From Gallionellales bacterium RIFCSPLOWO2_02_FULL_59_110 (GTDB lineage Bacteria > Pseudomonadota > Gammaproteobacteria > Burkholderiales > Gallionellaceae): DNA of 64,000 bases. The translations under genes and the position numbers were made by a program. The notes beneath the pieces were generated by a model, which was not told the DNA's origin, made no database searches, and worked only from the letters and a program-made list of their open reading frames with translations. The DNA lies in contig MGXA01000059.1 of assembly GCA_001801215.1 (NCBI GenBank), positions 1 through 64,000 on the forward strand, written 5' to 3'. Shown here piece after piece: positions 35,445 through 44,275 of the stretch. The stretch's first letter is position 1, and every line of letters begins with the position of its first letter.

Positions 35445-35996
35445 TCAGGCGGTGTGCTTTTTCACCCACGCGGCATACCGATCCATCCAGTTTTGCAGGA
35501 ATGGTTTGCTGCCTGCGCCGATGTTCCCGGCCTCATCAAACAACCCTTCCTTTACCTGGATGAATGCTTCGGGCTGTCCAAGCGTCGGGATGTCCAGGTA
35601 AGCGAAAATATTACGCAAATGTTGTTGCGCCATGGCCGTTCCGGCGGCACCGGGCGATGCGCCCAGCACGCCGGCGGGCTTGCCTGCCCAGGCACTCTGG
35701 CCGTAGGGGCGCGAGGCATGGTCAAGCGCGTTCTTGAGCACGCCGGGAATCGAGCGGTTGTATTCCGGGGTGACGAACAGCAGGCCTTGCGCGGCCAAGA
35801 TTTCGCCTTTCAGCCGCTTGACGGGCTCGGCCTGGTTCGCGTCATCGTCCTGGTTGTAAAGCGGCAAGTCGCCGATTTGCACCTGCTTGAACGAGAATTC
35901 CGGCGGTGCCAATCCGGCAACGGCGCTTGCCAGTTTGCGGTTGAACGAATCCTGGCGAAGGCTGCCGACGACAACGGCGATTTGATATTTGCTCAT
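35445..35996 (-). CDS. NADPH-dependent FMN reductase (chromate/quinone reductase-like)
   Basis: The 183-residue flavodoxin-like protein has the FMN phosphate loop GSLRQDSFNRK and TPEYNRSIPGVLKNALDH, typical of the ChrR/YieF group. Such enzymes reduce quinones, chromate and azo dyes with NADPH. The substrate in this organism is unknown. It lies on the same strand as the HiPIP gene, about 36 bases apart, so cotranscription is possible. Confidence 0.9.
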   Translation of the reverse strand: MSKYQIAVVVGSLRQDSFNRKLASAVAGLAPPEFSFKQVQIGDLPLYNQDDDANQAEPVKRLKGEILAAQGLLFVTPEYNRSIPGVLKNALDHASRPYGQSAWAGKPAGVLGASPGAAGTAMAQQHLRNIFAYLDIPTLGQPEAFIQVKEGLFDEAGNIGAGSKPFLQNWMDRYAAWVKKHTA

Positions 35997-36032
35997 GACG
36001 ATCTCCGGTTAAGGTTACGGTTAGAAAGGCTG

Positions 36033-36407
36033 CTAGGCCTTCCTTACCCACAAAATGCACCACCCTGTGGAGCTTATCTGTCCATCGACCAGTTTGCAGG
36101 TGCTCGACTCGGCGATGAAATGCAGGCAATCGCCGCATTTTTGCTCACCCTTCGGCTGTTCCTGATACTGCACGCTGGCCTGCGACATTTTTCCGGCCGC
36201 TGCCGGGGTGGTAGAGACTGCGGCGGCGGCAGATGGTGTAGCTGATGGGGTGGCGGCTGGCGGTGTGGCCGGAGCCGATCCACCGGCGGAGCTTGCGCCT
36301 CGCTTTGAATCGCACCCCGAAAGCAAGCCCGGCAGCAACAGGCCGCAACCAAGTGCCAGCGCTCCGCGCAGTACAGCCCTGCGTGGAAGATTTTCTACCT
36401 TCATCAT
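36033..36407 (-). CDS. high-potential iron-sulfur protein (HiPIP), Tat-exported
   Basis: HiPIPs are small periplasmic electron carriers with one [4Fe-4S] cluster. The 124-residue precursor has a twin-arginine signal (PRRAVLRG) followed by an Ala/Pro/Thr-rich linker. The cluster domain has KCGDCLHF, then single cysteines in STCKL and GWCILW, which is the CxxC...C...C spacing of HiPIPs. GGAGAG precedes the ATG pair. HiPIPs carry electrons in iron, sulfur and photosynthetic oxidation chains. The Tat system is encoded 21 kb away. Confidence 0.88.
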   Translation of the reverse strand: MMKVENLPRRAVLRGALALGCGLLLPGLLSGCDSKRGASSAGGSAPATPPAATPSATPSAAAAVSTTPAAAGKMSQASVQYQEQPKGEQKCGDCLHFIAESSTCKLVDGQISSTGWCILWVRKA

Positions 36408-36570
36408 GCACTCTCCTTCGGGTGGTTCCACCCGTATCTTGTTTATCGATTCGGCGTGTTCGCCGGAGCCAGTCTCCCGCCACTTATACAACCCGCCCGG
36501 CGGCGAACCAAACCGGTTGAATTTAAACTCTGTTGCGGGCATGAGGCTAGCCGCATGCCCGGGTGAATTC

Positions 36571-36586
36571 TGTACGGTGCCGTACA
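36571..36586. promoter_or_regulatory. operator-like dyad between HiPIP and xthA
   Basis: TGTACGG and CCGTACA are perfect 7-base inverted copies with 2 bases between. It lies 164 bases upstream of the HiPIP start and 182 before xthA. The binding protein is unknown. Confidence 0.4.
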
Positions 36587-36767
36587 TAAATCTGCGCTCA
36601 TCCGCTGGCGGCGGCGATGATCTTTGGCTGAATAACCCAATAGGCGCACGCTGCCTTCTGGCTATCGTATAGAATGAAAGAGCCGGGGCGATATCGTGTG
36701 CAGATGGTTGCGCAGCCGGGGGAAATAACCGGACATAAACCTTCCCAGCCTTTACTTTCAGAACATC

Positions 36768-37535
36768 ATGAAACTTGCGACCTGGAACGTCAATTCATTG
36801 AAAGTGCGCCTGCCGCAGGTGCTGGACTGGCTTGCCGCCAATCCGGTCGACGTGTTGTGCTTGCAGGAAACCAAGCAGCAGGACGGCGATTTCCCGCAAG
36901 CCGAGTTGCAGGCGGCGGGCTATCATAGCGCATTCAGCGGACAGAAGACCTATAACGGCGTGGCGATCCTGAGCCGCGAACCCGCACGCGATGTGCAAAC
37001 GGGCATCCCGGATTACCCCGACGAACAGAAGCGCGTCATCGCCGCCAAGGTCGGCGATATTCGCGTGGTGTGCGTATACGTGCCGAACGGGCAGAGCGTC
37101 GATTCCGACAAGTATCAATACAAACTCGCATGGCTCGCCGCGCTGCGCGGCTGGCTGGAGCGGGAACTGGAACGCCATCCGAAACTGGCGCTGCTGGGCG
37201 ACTACAACATCGCGCCGGAAGACTGCGATGTCTACGACCCGGTGGCCTGGCAGGGCAACGTGCTGGTCAGCGAGCCGGAGCGTCAGGAGTTCCGCAAGCT
37301 GCTGGAGCTGGGCCTGCGCGACGGCTTCCGCCTGTTCGAACAGCCCGGTAAATCCTATTCCTGGTGGGACTACCGCATGATGGCATTCCGCCGCAACCTG
37401 GGGCTGCGCATCGACCACATTCTGGTCAGCGAGCCTCTGGCGGCTCAAAGCAAAAACTGCGTGATCGACAAAGCTCCGCGCAAACTGGAGCGTCCTTCCG
37501 ACCATACGCCGGTGATCCTGGAGCTTGTCTCTTAG
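36768..37535 (+). CDS. xthA: exodeoxyribonuclease III
   Basis: XthA is an AP endonuclease and 3'-5' exonuclease of base-excision repair. The 255-residue protein has LATWNVNSLKVR, the catalytic Glu in CLQETKQQD, and the DYNIAPED and DHTPV motifs in the proper order. It stands alone between the HiPIP gene and a repeat-rich spacer. Confidence 0.95.
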   Translation: MKLATWNVNSLKVRLPQVLDWLAANPVDVLCLQETKQQDGDFPQAELQAAGYHSAFSGQKTYNGVAILSREPARDVQTGIPDYPDEQKRVIAAKVGDIRVVCVYVPNGQSVDSDKYQYKLAWLAALRGWLERELERHPKLALLGDYNIAPEDCDVYDPVAWQGNVLVSEPERQEFRKLLELGLRDGFRLFEQPGKSYSWWDYRMMAFRRNLGLRIDHILVSEPLAAQSKNCVIDKAPRKLERPSDHTPVILELVS

Positions 37536-37700
37536 TTTCTTACCGGTCAAATGATGTCAAAACATGACAAGAATTTTGCAACGAAAGCGTAGGGTGGGCC
37601 GTGCGTGTGTTGTTGGGGCTTCAGCCCCTTACAACCACGGCCTACCCCTTGCGGATGCCGCCCACCATGTCCGGGCAGGCTTTGCTTAGCCATTATTCGA

Positions 37701-37868
37701 CTAGCAGCCTGTCTGACTTGAAGAATCGAAGCGAAAATTCGGCTGGGCGAGGACAGATTTTGCCGGTTTTGCAGGTCAATAGTCGTTCTATTGACCAAAA
37801 AATCGGTGAAATATGGCCCGGCCAGGCGGATTTGCAGCCGATTTCCTTTAAGTCAGACAGGCTGCTAG
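37701..37868. repeat. 168-bp MITE-like element with 19-bp perfect inverted ends
   Basis: The ends CTAGCAGCCTGTCTGACTT and AAGTCAGACAGGCTGCTAG are perfect inverted copies. A second perfect hairpin, GGTCAATAG/CTATTGACC, lies in the centre, and the flanking halves are partly complementary, so the whole element can fold into one long hairpin. It has no coding capacity. It resembles a non-autonomous transposable or REP-type repeat. Confidence 0.75.
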
Positions 37869-37929
37869 GCCGCCAAAATACGGCAGCCAAGTCGCTGGTT
37901 AAGCCCGACCTACATTTTGGTTACGGCTC

Positions 37930-38203
37930 GTCCGGCTTAGGATTTCACACTCCCGTTTCAGCCGAATGTTCTCGGCTCACAGCCGGTACAACTCCATCTG
38001 CTCCGGTGTCACGACCTTGCCGCCAGCCTTGTTCAGCTTCCCGACACCCGCTGCCTTGACCCAGTTGCGCAGTATCTGCTCGATCGGCCCAGCTCCTTCT
38101 CATCCACGCTTATCGGATGACCAGACTTGACGCGCTTGACTGCCAGCCCCTTGAAAGCTTGGGCGTATTCCTGTTTCGCTATCTTCATCGTTTTGTTCGC
38201 CAT
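37930..38203 (-). pseudogene. IS3-family transposase OrfA remnant
   Basis: The minus strand reads MANKTMKIAKQEYAQAFKG...KELG, then after a one-base shift ILRNWVKAAGVGKLNKAGGK and VVTPEQMELYRL, then a TGA, then AENIRLKRECEIL. This is the helix-turn-helix transposase A subunit of an IS3-type element with a frameshift and an internal stop. OrfB is absent, so the copy is dead. Confidence 0.75.
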
Positions 38204-38264
38204 CGTGCGAGAGGCGCATGGCGCCATGCCAAATGAGTTTTGTGTTAAGCCTGCGTTTACACCC

Positions 38265-38293
38265 AAAAAAAAACGGGCATCCGAAGATGCCCG
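38265..38293 (-). terminator. intrinsic terminator of the porin gene
   Basis: On the minus strand, CGGGCATC pairs with GATGCCCG around a 4-base loop and is followed by nine T residues, about 110 bases after the porin stop. Confidence 0.9.
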
Positions 38294-38400
38294 TTTCAAA
38301 CCTGCTGCTTATTAGCGCCTTCCCTGCATCCCCCTGCGGGGTAACCGGAACGACGCCAATCAGAGAGAGTGGTTTAGCTTTCCATCAAGTAATACGTACC

Positions 38401-39417
38401 TTAGAAATCGTGAACCATGCCGACTGAGAAGGCGCTCGACTCTTTACCCATGCCTGGAGTGCCGACGGCAGTGCTAAGGCCGTGGCCGGAACCGGTCACA
38501 GACTTGTTCTGGTGATCATCGTTGTCGGCCAGCGAGTAAAGGGCATAAACGGTAGTGCGCTTGGACAGGCTGTAGTCGTAACCGACGGTGATCATGTCGG
38601 CATCTGCATTGTCTGCATCATCAGCCCAAGTCGTGTATTGTGCCTTGAGGGTGCCGTTGCCCATCTTGTAGCTGCCGCCGAGGGTAAACACGTCATTGTC
38701 TTTGTTGTTGGTTTCTTCATAGCGCACGAATTGACCGAGCACTGCGGCGTCGCCGAAGGAGTAACGGGCTGCGATAGAGGTGGACTTCAATGCTTCCTGA
38801 GTGCCAGCCACATCTTCGTCAAGATAAGCAACGCCAACATACAGCGGGCCGGCGCTGTAGTTCAGCTTCAGGGCGAAGGAATCGTCATCGTTGCCGCCAG
38901 TCATCTGGTTGGCTTCGGTGTAAGTCACGCCGCCTTCAGTAAAATAGGTGAAAGAAGCATCGAAACCGCTCATGTTCGGAGTCGCATACTTGATCGAATT
39001 ACCCTTACGGCCACCACGATCAATCCACACTGACGGGGCACCGATGCGATCGCTGAAGAGGTTAGCATCGTGAGCATACAGGTTATGGAAAGCCTGGACA
39101 CCAACGGTCACGGCACCAAAACCGCCGGCCAAGCCAACGAATGCATCGCGAGCTGCCGTAGCAGTGGCATGCTGATCCATGGTAACGCCCGCTTCATACT
39201 GCCACACTGCCTTCAGGCCATCACCCAGATCTTCGGTGCCCTTGAAGCCGATGCGGGAAGAGTTGCTGGAAACGAAGCCGCCGGTTTCGGCGTCATTGTC
39301 GACGCGGTCATAAGACAGATGTGCCTTGCCATAAACGGTTACATTGCTGGTATCAGCCATTGCTGCTGCAGGCGCCAAAGCGGCAGCTACCACGATTGCT
39401 ATAAGTTTCTTTTGCAT
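38401..39417 (-). CDS. outer-membrane porin (betaproteobacterial general porin)
   Basis: This is a 16-stranded trimeric diffusion channel. The 338-residue protein has the signal peptide MQKKLIAIVV...AMAD, the first strand SNVTVYGKAHLSYD, the SSRIGFKGTEDLGDGLKAVWQYE signature and a terminal Phe required for BAM assembly. AAGGAG precedes the start. It is monocistronic with its own terminator. Confidence 0.93.
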   Translation of the reverse strand: MQKKLIAIVVAAALAPAAAMADTSNVTVYGKAHLSYDRVDNDAETGGFVSSNSSRIGFKGTEDLGDGLKAVWQYEAGVTMDQHATATAARDAFVGLAGGFGAVTVGVQAFHNLYAHDANLFSDRIGAPSVWIDRGGRKGNSIKYATPNMSGFDASFTYFTEGGVTYTEANQMTGGNDDDSFALKLNYSAGPLYVGVAYLDEDVAGTQEALKSTSIAARYSFGDAAVLGQFVRYEETNNKDNDVFTLGGSYKMGNGTLKAQYTTWADDADNADADMITVGYDYSLSKRTTVYALYSLADNDDHQNKSVTGSGHGLSTAVGTPGMGKESSAFSVGMVHDF

Positions 39418-39603
39418 TTAAAACTCCTTTTTTGTTGAATTAAACTCCAAGCGCGCTGATGGCATGTACCACCCCATGCCACCGCATTCAGAAAACCTCG
39501 CATTTACGGGGATTCTTGAAGCGATTATCATCGCAGAGAAAATAGTTCACAAGCGAAATTTAATTTGTGTTGTTTTTTCGCAACATGGACTTTTACATCC
39601 TTA

Positions 39604-39762
39604 TAACTACTCAGGTCGAAAAAACTCCCCCGCCAAATACCAACGCCCAGCCACCCCTGCGCGCCAAGCGCTTCGCTTCCCCCTTTGCAAAAGGGGGTAT
39701 CACCCCTCACAACCTTCCTCATGCAAGGTGGGAAGGAGAAAACTGCCACACCTGAGTAGTTA
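39604..39762. repeat. 159-bp MITE-like element with 13-bp perfect inverted ends
   Basis: TAACTACTCAGGT and ACCTGAGTAGTTA are perfect inverted ends. Inside lies the palindrome CCCCCTTTGCAAAAGGGGG (39679-39697), also found in the efflux channel gene and at 39907. It is non-coding. Confidence 0.7.
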
Positions 39763-39906
39763 CACAACCCTATGCCAGTGTCACTGACAAATCGGCTGGC
39801 TGAGCGGCGCCACCCAGAAATTTCTGGTGCCAAGTTTCGCATTTCACGTTCCCGCTGAAATGGATAATTTTAACCCAAATAATCCATTGGCAAATTCAAC
39901 CCGCCT

Positions 39907-40008
39907 CCCCCTTTGTAAAAGGGGGATAGCTTGCGAGGGGGCCGAGGGGGATTTTTGTATCCGTGCGACATCCAAATCCCCCCTCACCCCCCTTTTTCAA
40001 AGGGGGGG
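39907..40008. repeat. palindromic element of the CCCCCTTTGTAAAAGGGGG family
   Basis: CCCCCTTTGTAAAAGGGGG at the left and CCCCCTTTTTCAAAGGGGG at the right enclose GGGGGATTTTTG / CAAATCCCCCC arms. It has the same family arms and outline as the copy at 28945. Confidence 0.7.
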
Positions 40009-40262
40009 ATACCCCGCCACGACCCAATTCATGGCTAATGGACAATCTGGGTTGAAGGCAATCATTGTGCTGTGATAGCGGTCTGCTGCTGAGAAATTGG
40101 GCAAATCCTACGCTTTGGCTGTGGGCCATGGCAGACGCAAGCCAGCTTAAAATCAATGAGTTGGAGGCGCGCCCATGCGGAGATGACCACTTAACCGGTA
40201 CTGCACCAAGCTCTCCTGCGGAAGATTACCCGCAATTTCCATGCCTTGACCGCCCGATCTTG

Positions 40263-41648
40263 TCATCGCGTTGCTTCGCTGTCATCGGCGCAGTCGCATG
40301 CTTCCACCTCGTTTCTGATGCCTAGCTTTTTTATTTTTTCCCACAGGTTTTTTCGGCTAATGCCTAATTCGGCAGCGGTTTTATTCATCTGCCACTGATG
40401 TTCATTGAGCATATTCAGAATATGCAGCCTCTCGCAGGCATGCAGATAATTTGCCAGTTTGGCTGTACTCTCTGTGGCTATGCTTGCTTCATTTTGAGGG
40501 GCACAATCGAACAGGTCGCCAGTCATGAGCGTAGTTCTTGCTGTCAGGATACATGCGCGTTCGATGTGATGCTTTAATTCGCGAATGTTGCCTGGCCAGC
40601 CATACGCAAGTAGCGCTGCTTCTGCCGATGGGTGTATGGATTTTTGCTCCTCATCGTGTTGTTCTGCAAATTGCTTGAGAAACATCCCGGCAAACCACAA
40701 AATATCTTCCTTGCGCTCGTTCAACGGCGGGATCTTGAGGTGTATCACGTTGATCCGATAAAACAAATCTTCGCGGAAGGCGCCCTGCTCCGCCATTTTT
40801 TTCAGATCGCGATGCGTCGCGCAAATCAGGCGCAAATTGACCGGAATGGAGGTTTCGCCACCAACACGTACGATGCAGCGCTCCTGAATCGCTCGCAGCA
40901 GCTTGACCTGCATCGATAATGGCATATCGCCGATTTCATCCAGAAACAATGAGCCGCCGTTTGCCTGCTCAAAAAAGCCTTTCTTGGTGCGCGTGGCGCC
41001 GGTAAAAGCTCCCTTTTCATAGCCGAACAATTCAGCTTCCAGCAAACTTTCGGTAATCGCGCCGCAATTGACGGCGACGAAAGGTCTGCCGTCATGCCCC
41101 GGGGAACTGCAATGCAGCTCCTTTGCGACGACCTCCTTGCCGACGCCGGATTCTCCGGTAATTAATATGGTGTTCGCATGGCTGGAAAGGCGCGGCAGCG
41201 CATCCGCGATGCGCCGCATCTCCGCAGAAATGCCCAACACGCTCGAACGCTGGGAAATTTGATTTGCCTGCGCCGATTTCGATAGCGAACGGATTTTTTC
41301 CAGCAGCAGATCGAGATCGAACGGCTTGGTGATATAGTCTTCGGCGCCCTGTTTGAGCAGCTCGACAGCGGTATCGATCGAGCCGTATCCGGTGATGAAA
41401 ATAAAGGGCGGCAGCGGCAAACCCGTCAGTTTCAGTTGTGCAAACAGCTCCATGCCGGAAGCATCGCCCAGGCGAATATCGCTGATGGCGACGGCATATT
41501 TTTTCTTCCCTATGCTGGCCAGGGCGCTGGCGGCCGTTTGGTGCCAGTCGCAGGCAAAACCCTCCAACTCAAAGCGGTCGCACAGCGACTCGCCCATGAT
41601 CGGGTCGTCTTCAACCAGACACAGGCGTAGGGCGGTTGTCGCACTCAT
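40263..41648 (-). CDS. arxR: sigma-54-dependent response regulator (ArxR/AioR-like)
   Basis: This is the likely activator of the molybdoenzyme operon. The 461-residue NtrC-type protein has a receiver domain (acidic VEDDP, phospho-acceptor Asp in VAISDIRLG, Lys in TKPFD), an AAA+ domain with Walker A GESGVGKE and the sigma-54 contact GAFTGA, and a Fis-type helix-turn-helix at the end ([19 protein letters not shown]). It overlaps the kinase stop by ATGA. The partner promoter is probably that at 45476. Confidence 0.88.
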   Translation of the reverse strand: MSATTALRLCLVEDDPIMGESLCDRFELEGFACDWHQTAASALASIGKKKYAVAISDIRLGDASGMELFAQLKLTGLPLPPFIFITGYGSIDTAVELLKQGAEDYITKPFDLDLLLEKIRSLSKSAQANQISQRSSVLGISAEMRRIADALPRLSSHANTILITGESGVGKEVVAKELHCSSPGHDGRPFVAVNCGAITESLLEAELFGYEKGAFTGATRTKKGFFEQANGGSLFLDEIGDMPLSMQVKLLRAIQERCIVRVGGETSIPVNLRLICATHRDLKKMAEQGAFREDLFYRINVIHLKIPPLNERKEDILWFAGMFLKQFAEQHDEEQKSIHPSAEAALLAYGWPGNIRELKHHIERACILTARTTLMTGDLFDCAPQNEASIATESTAKLANYLHACERLHILNMLNEHQWQMNKTAAELGISRKNLWEKIKKLGIRNEVEACDCADDSEATR

Positions 41649-43090
41649 GCGTGCATCTCCACAGGCAAGGTTACGGAAAACTGGGTTTCCCCCGGCTGGC
41701 TTTGCATGGTTATCATCCCGTTCAATTGCGATACGATTTGATAGGTCATCCATAGCCCCAAGCCATAGCCCTCTTCACGTCCTGTGGCAAAAGGCTCGAA
41801 CAGGTAATCCATCTGTTCCTGCCCGATGTGCTTGCCGTCATTTTTAACGCCGATGATCAGGCTGCCGCAATCGTAGCAAATATGACAATGCACATAATTC
41901 TCGCTTGCCTGAATGGCATTCAGCAGCAGGTTTATAAGCACTTGGCGCACCATGGTCGAGGGCAGCGGCAAAGTTTCCACGATGTCGTTTTCCCAAACGA
42001 GTTCTGCCGATTTATCGTACGCATTCGCCAGCACCAGGGTGCGTGTGTCTTCAATATCCTGCACGGTGAGGGGATGACTCTGAAGTTTGGCTTCCACCAG
42101 CAATGCGCCGATAATGTTCTTGATTTGCAGCAGGCCCCGCTCCAGCAGAGATATGGTTTTCTGCATTTGCGGATCCATGCTGCCATGCCTTTTAGCGGTG
42201 TTGATGGCATTGAGCATTCCGCCCAGCGGATTGTTGATTTCATGCGCTATGCCTGCGGTCAACCGCCCTACTGCGGCCAGGCGTTCGGAAATGAGAACCT
42301 GTTTTTCCAGGCTCTCCTTGTGTTTCAAGTCGCACAACATGCGCTTGAACGCGCCGCTCATGCGGCCGATTTCGTCGCTGGATTCATATAAGCGAAACTC
42401 CTCCGGCTCGGGCAATGATGAGCCCGCACCCACTTTCGCCATGCTGCTGGAAAGCTGGGTAAGCGGCAACGCCATGCGCCATGCCCAGAACCAGGACAGC
42501 GGCAGCAATATTGCCGCCACGATCAGCGTGGTATAAACGGAGCGCCAGGCGATGTCGTAAAAGTGCGGCAGGAACGTCGAACTGGAATAGCCCATCACGA
42601 GCGTGCCCAAAAACACTTCATCGGAAACGATCGGGGTCACCATATAGGATTTGCCGGATTGCACGATTTCCACCGCTCTGGGGGCGCCCTCGCGGTGTTT
42701 GGATATGACCGAATTCAATTGGGACAAGCGGGGATAGATGCGCGCAAATGCCGCAAGGGCGGGATGCTGTTTCGGATGCGAGGAAACATAAACCTGCTGT
42801 TGCGCATCCAGGATCAGGATTTCATCGATGACGTAACCGCTCTTTTCGCCGGACGATTGCAGGGGCGAGGCGATGGCTTCATACGCGCGCCACACATCGT
42901 CCCGCAGCAACAGCGGCTTGAGCGAATGGGTCAGAATCCGGCTCACTCGCTCGGCGTTCTGCTGCGCATCATATTTCAGATCGTGATAAATTCCGTACAT
43001 CAGCGAGCCGGAAACCGCAATGGCGGTAATGGCGATCAGCAGGCTGGTGCGGAGGGGGATTTTATAGCGTAAACTGAGGTTGCGAAACAT
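41645..43090 (-). CDS. arxS: membrane sensor histidine kinase (ArxS/AioS-like)
   Basis: The 481-residue kinase has an N-terminal membrane helix, a periplasmic sensor domain (about residues 35-185), a second helix, HAMP, a HisKA box with phospho-acceptor His (GIAHEINNPLGG), and a catalytic domain with GYGLGLWM. I start it at MFRNLSLRY; the track extension overlaps the upstream gene. It lies 1 base after the binding-protein stop and overlaps the regulator start. The likely signal is delivered by the binding protein. Confidence 0.88.
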   Translation of the reverse strand: MFRNLSLRYKIPLRTSLLIAITAIAVSGSLMYGIYHDLKYDAQQNAERVSRILTHSLKPLLLRDDVWRAYEAIASPLQSSGEKSGYVIDEILILDAQQQVYVSSHPKQHPALAAFARIYPRLSQLNSVISKHREGAPRAVEIVQSGKSYMVTPIVSDEVFLGTLVMGYSSSTFLPHFYDIAWRSVYTTLIVAAILLPLSWFWAWRMALPLTQLSSSMAKVGAGSSLPEPEEFRLYESSDEIGRMSGAFKRMLCDLKHKESLEKQVLISERLAAVGRLTAGIAHEINNPLGGMLNAINTAKRHGSMDPQMQKTISLLERGLLQIKNIIGALLVEAKLQSHPLTVQDIEDTRTLVLANAYDKSAELVWENDIVETLPLPSTMVRQVLINLLLNAIQASENYVHCHICYDCGSLIIGVKNDGKHIGQEQMDYLFEPFATGREEGYGLGLWMTYQIVSQLNGMITMQSQPGETQFSVTLPVEMHA

Positions 43091-43091
43091 G

Positions 43092-43937
43092 CTAGTCGCC
43101 CAGCTTGCGGACCATATAGGCGACGCTGTCGAACATTTTGTCGTTGCCGGGGACGAAGCCATCCAGATTCAGCAGCGCCAGCAGTTTCCTGCCTTCTTCT
43201 TCGTTCTGCATGGCCAGCAGGGCGCTGCGCAAGGCATCCGCATCCGCCTTGGCCAAGCCTTTGCGCACCACGAATGGCGGAAAACCAAAATCCTGGGACT
43301 TCCAGACGATGCGCGTCTGCGCTGTCAGCTCAGGCCGCAATAGCACCAGGGAATCCCAGATGTAGCCGTCTACCGCACCGCCATGCGCCAATTCGGAAGC
43401 CACCGCCTCAACGACTTTGCTGTGGGACCAGGTAAAGAAAGCCTTGCCGAAAAAGGAGTTGGGCTGCTGTTTCAGAAGGCTGAGTTGATACAAAGGAACC
43501 AGATAGCCGGAGTTGGAATCGGGGTCGGAAAAGGCGAACAGCTTGCCTTTCAAATCGGCAATCGAACTGGTTTTCCGGTCTGCTGCCGGAACGATCAGAT
43601 AAGACTGGTAAACGGGTTCACCTTTATAGACGGGCACCGCCAGAAGCCGCAGATCCTTGGTGTTGGTGATGTAAGGGTAGCTGCACAACCATGCCGAATC
43701 GAGCTTGCCGTTTTGCAGCAAGGTCACGATTTCCCGGTAGTTGGCACGTTGTACGAACGATACGGGACGCTTCAGTCGGTTTTGCAGATAGTGCTGCCAT
43801 GCATGAACAAATGCCGTCTGATCCTCCAGTAACACTGCGGACAAACCTATGCGCAGCGGGGCGGGTTCGGCGGCCAGAAGATTGGCCGGGCCGCACAGGG
43901 CCCAGCATAGTAGCGCCAGTTTTATCCAATGTTGCAT
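43092..43937 (-). CDS. arxX: PhnD-type periplasmic ligand-binding protein (ArxX/AioX-like)
   Basis: The 281-residue protein has a signal peptide (MQHWIKLALLC...LLAAEP) and the phosphate/phosphonate/arsenite-type binding fold (LRIGLSAV...; KGKLFAFSDPDSNSGYLVP). Its mature part has a single Cys, in AWLCSYPY. AioX-type proteins bind arsenite and pass the signal to an adjacent kinase and sigma-54 regulator, exactly this gene order. The arsenite role is inferred from synteny. Start chosen at ATG rather than the TTG upstream. Confidence 0.82.
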   Translation of the reverse strand: MQHWIKLALLCWALCGPANLLAAEPAPLRIGLSAVLLEDQTAFVHAWQHYLQNRLKRPVSFVQRANYREIVTLLQNGKLDSAWLCSYPYITNTKDLRLLAVPVYKGEPVYQSYLIVPAADRKTSSIADLKGKLFAFSDPDSNSGYLVPLYQLSLLKQQPNSFFGKAFFTWSHSKVVEAVASELAHGGAVDGYIWDSLVLLRPELTAQTRIVWKSQDFGFPPFVVRKGLAKADADALRSALLAMQNEEEGRKLLALLNLDGFVPGNDKMFDSVAYMVRKLGD

Positions 43938-44275
43938 TTGAGTTCCACGAATGATAATGATAACCAAGCGATTCAGTATAGCCGAGATTGTTTACCGTTG
44001 TGGCCGCGAATCCAAGGTGGGCAAAGGACTGTTACAGTTCTGTAATGTCTTTTTTGCAGCCGAGGAACAAATCGTTACCGGGCGGTAACTTGATATGAAA
44101 TGTTACTTTGCACATACAGGTTTTGCGTCCGGCCACATAATGTTGCTTGGATCAGTCATGTTTTCGAATAGTTTCAACTGTGCCAAAATTTGGCGAAAAC
44201 ACAGCCTGTTCGTGATTATATTCATGCTGGCGCGTTTTGTGCGAGAGGGCTTAAGCAATCATCGTCTGTTCTGCC
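43938..44275. promoter_or_regulatory. divergent control region of the arx-type operons
   Basis: This spacer must drive both the regulatory operon (leftward) and the structural operon (rightward). A -24/-12-like site at 44228 is listed separately. No other clear motif was found. Confidence 0.55.
44228..44243 (+). promoter_or_regulatory. candidate sigma-54 promoter of arxB2
   Basis: TGGCGCGTTTTGTGCG has GG and GC separated by exactly 10 bases, 33 bases before the arxB2 ATG. The -24 part is good (TGGC-C); the -12 part is weak (GTGC for TTGC). Confidence 0.45.

Larger units (their letters stand above)
37536..38400. other. repeat-rich, gene-poor spacer
   Basis: It contains a MITE-like element, an IS3-family transposase remnant and the porin terminator, listed separately. 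A GTAGGG...CCTACC palindrome fragment lies near 37590-37650. No intact gene is supported. Confidence 0.55.
39418..40262. other. repeat-rich spacer between porin and the arx-type regulators
   Basis: Two palindromic elements (listed separately) occupy much of it. The rest shows no supported gene. Plus-strand frames here are shadows of the repeats. Confidence 0.5.

Noticed and set aside
39604-40008. possible CRISPR array
   Set aside because: The repeats are a few palindromes of unequal spacing with no regular spacers, and no cas gene is present in the window.
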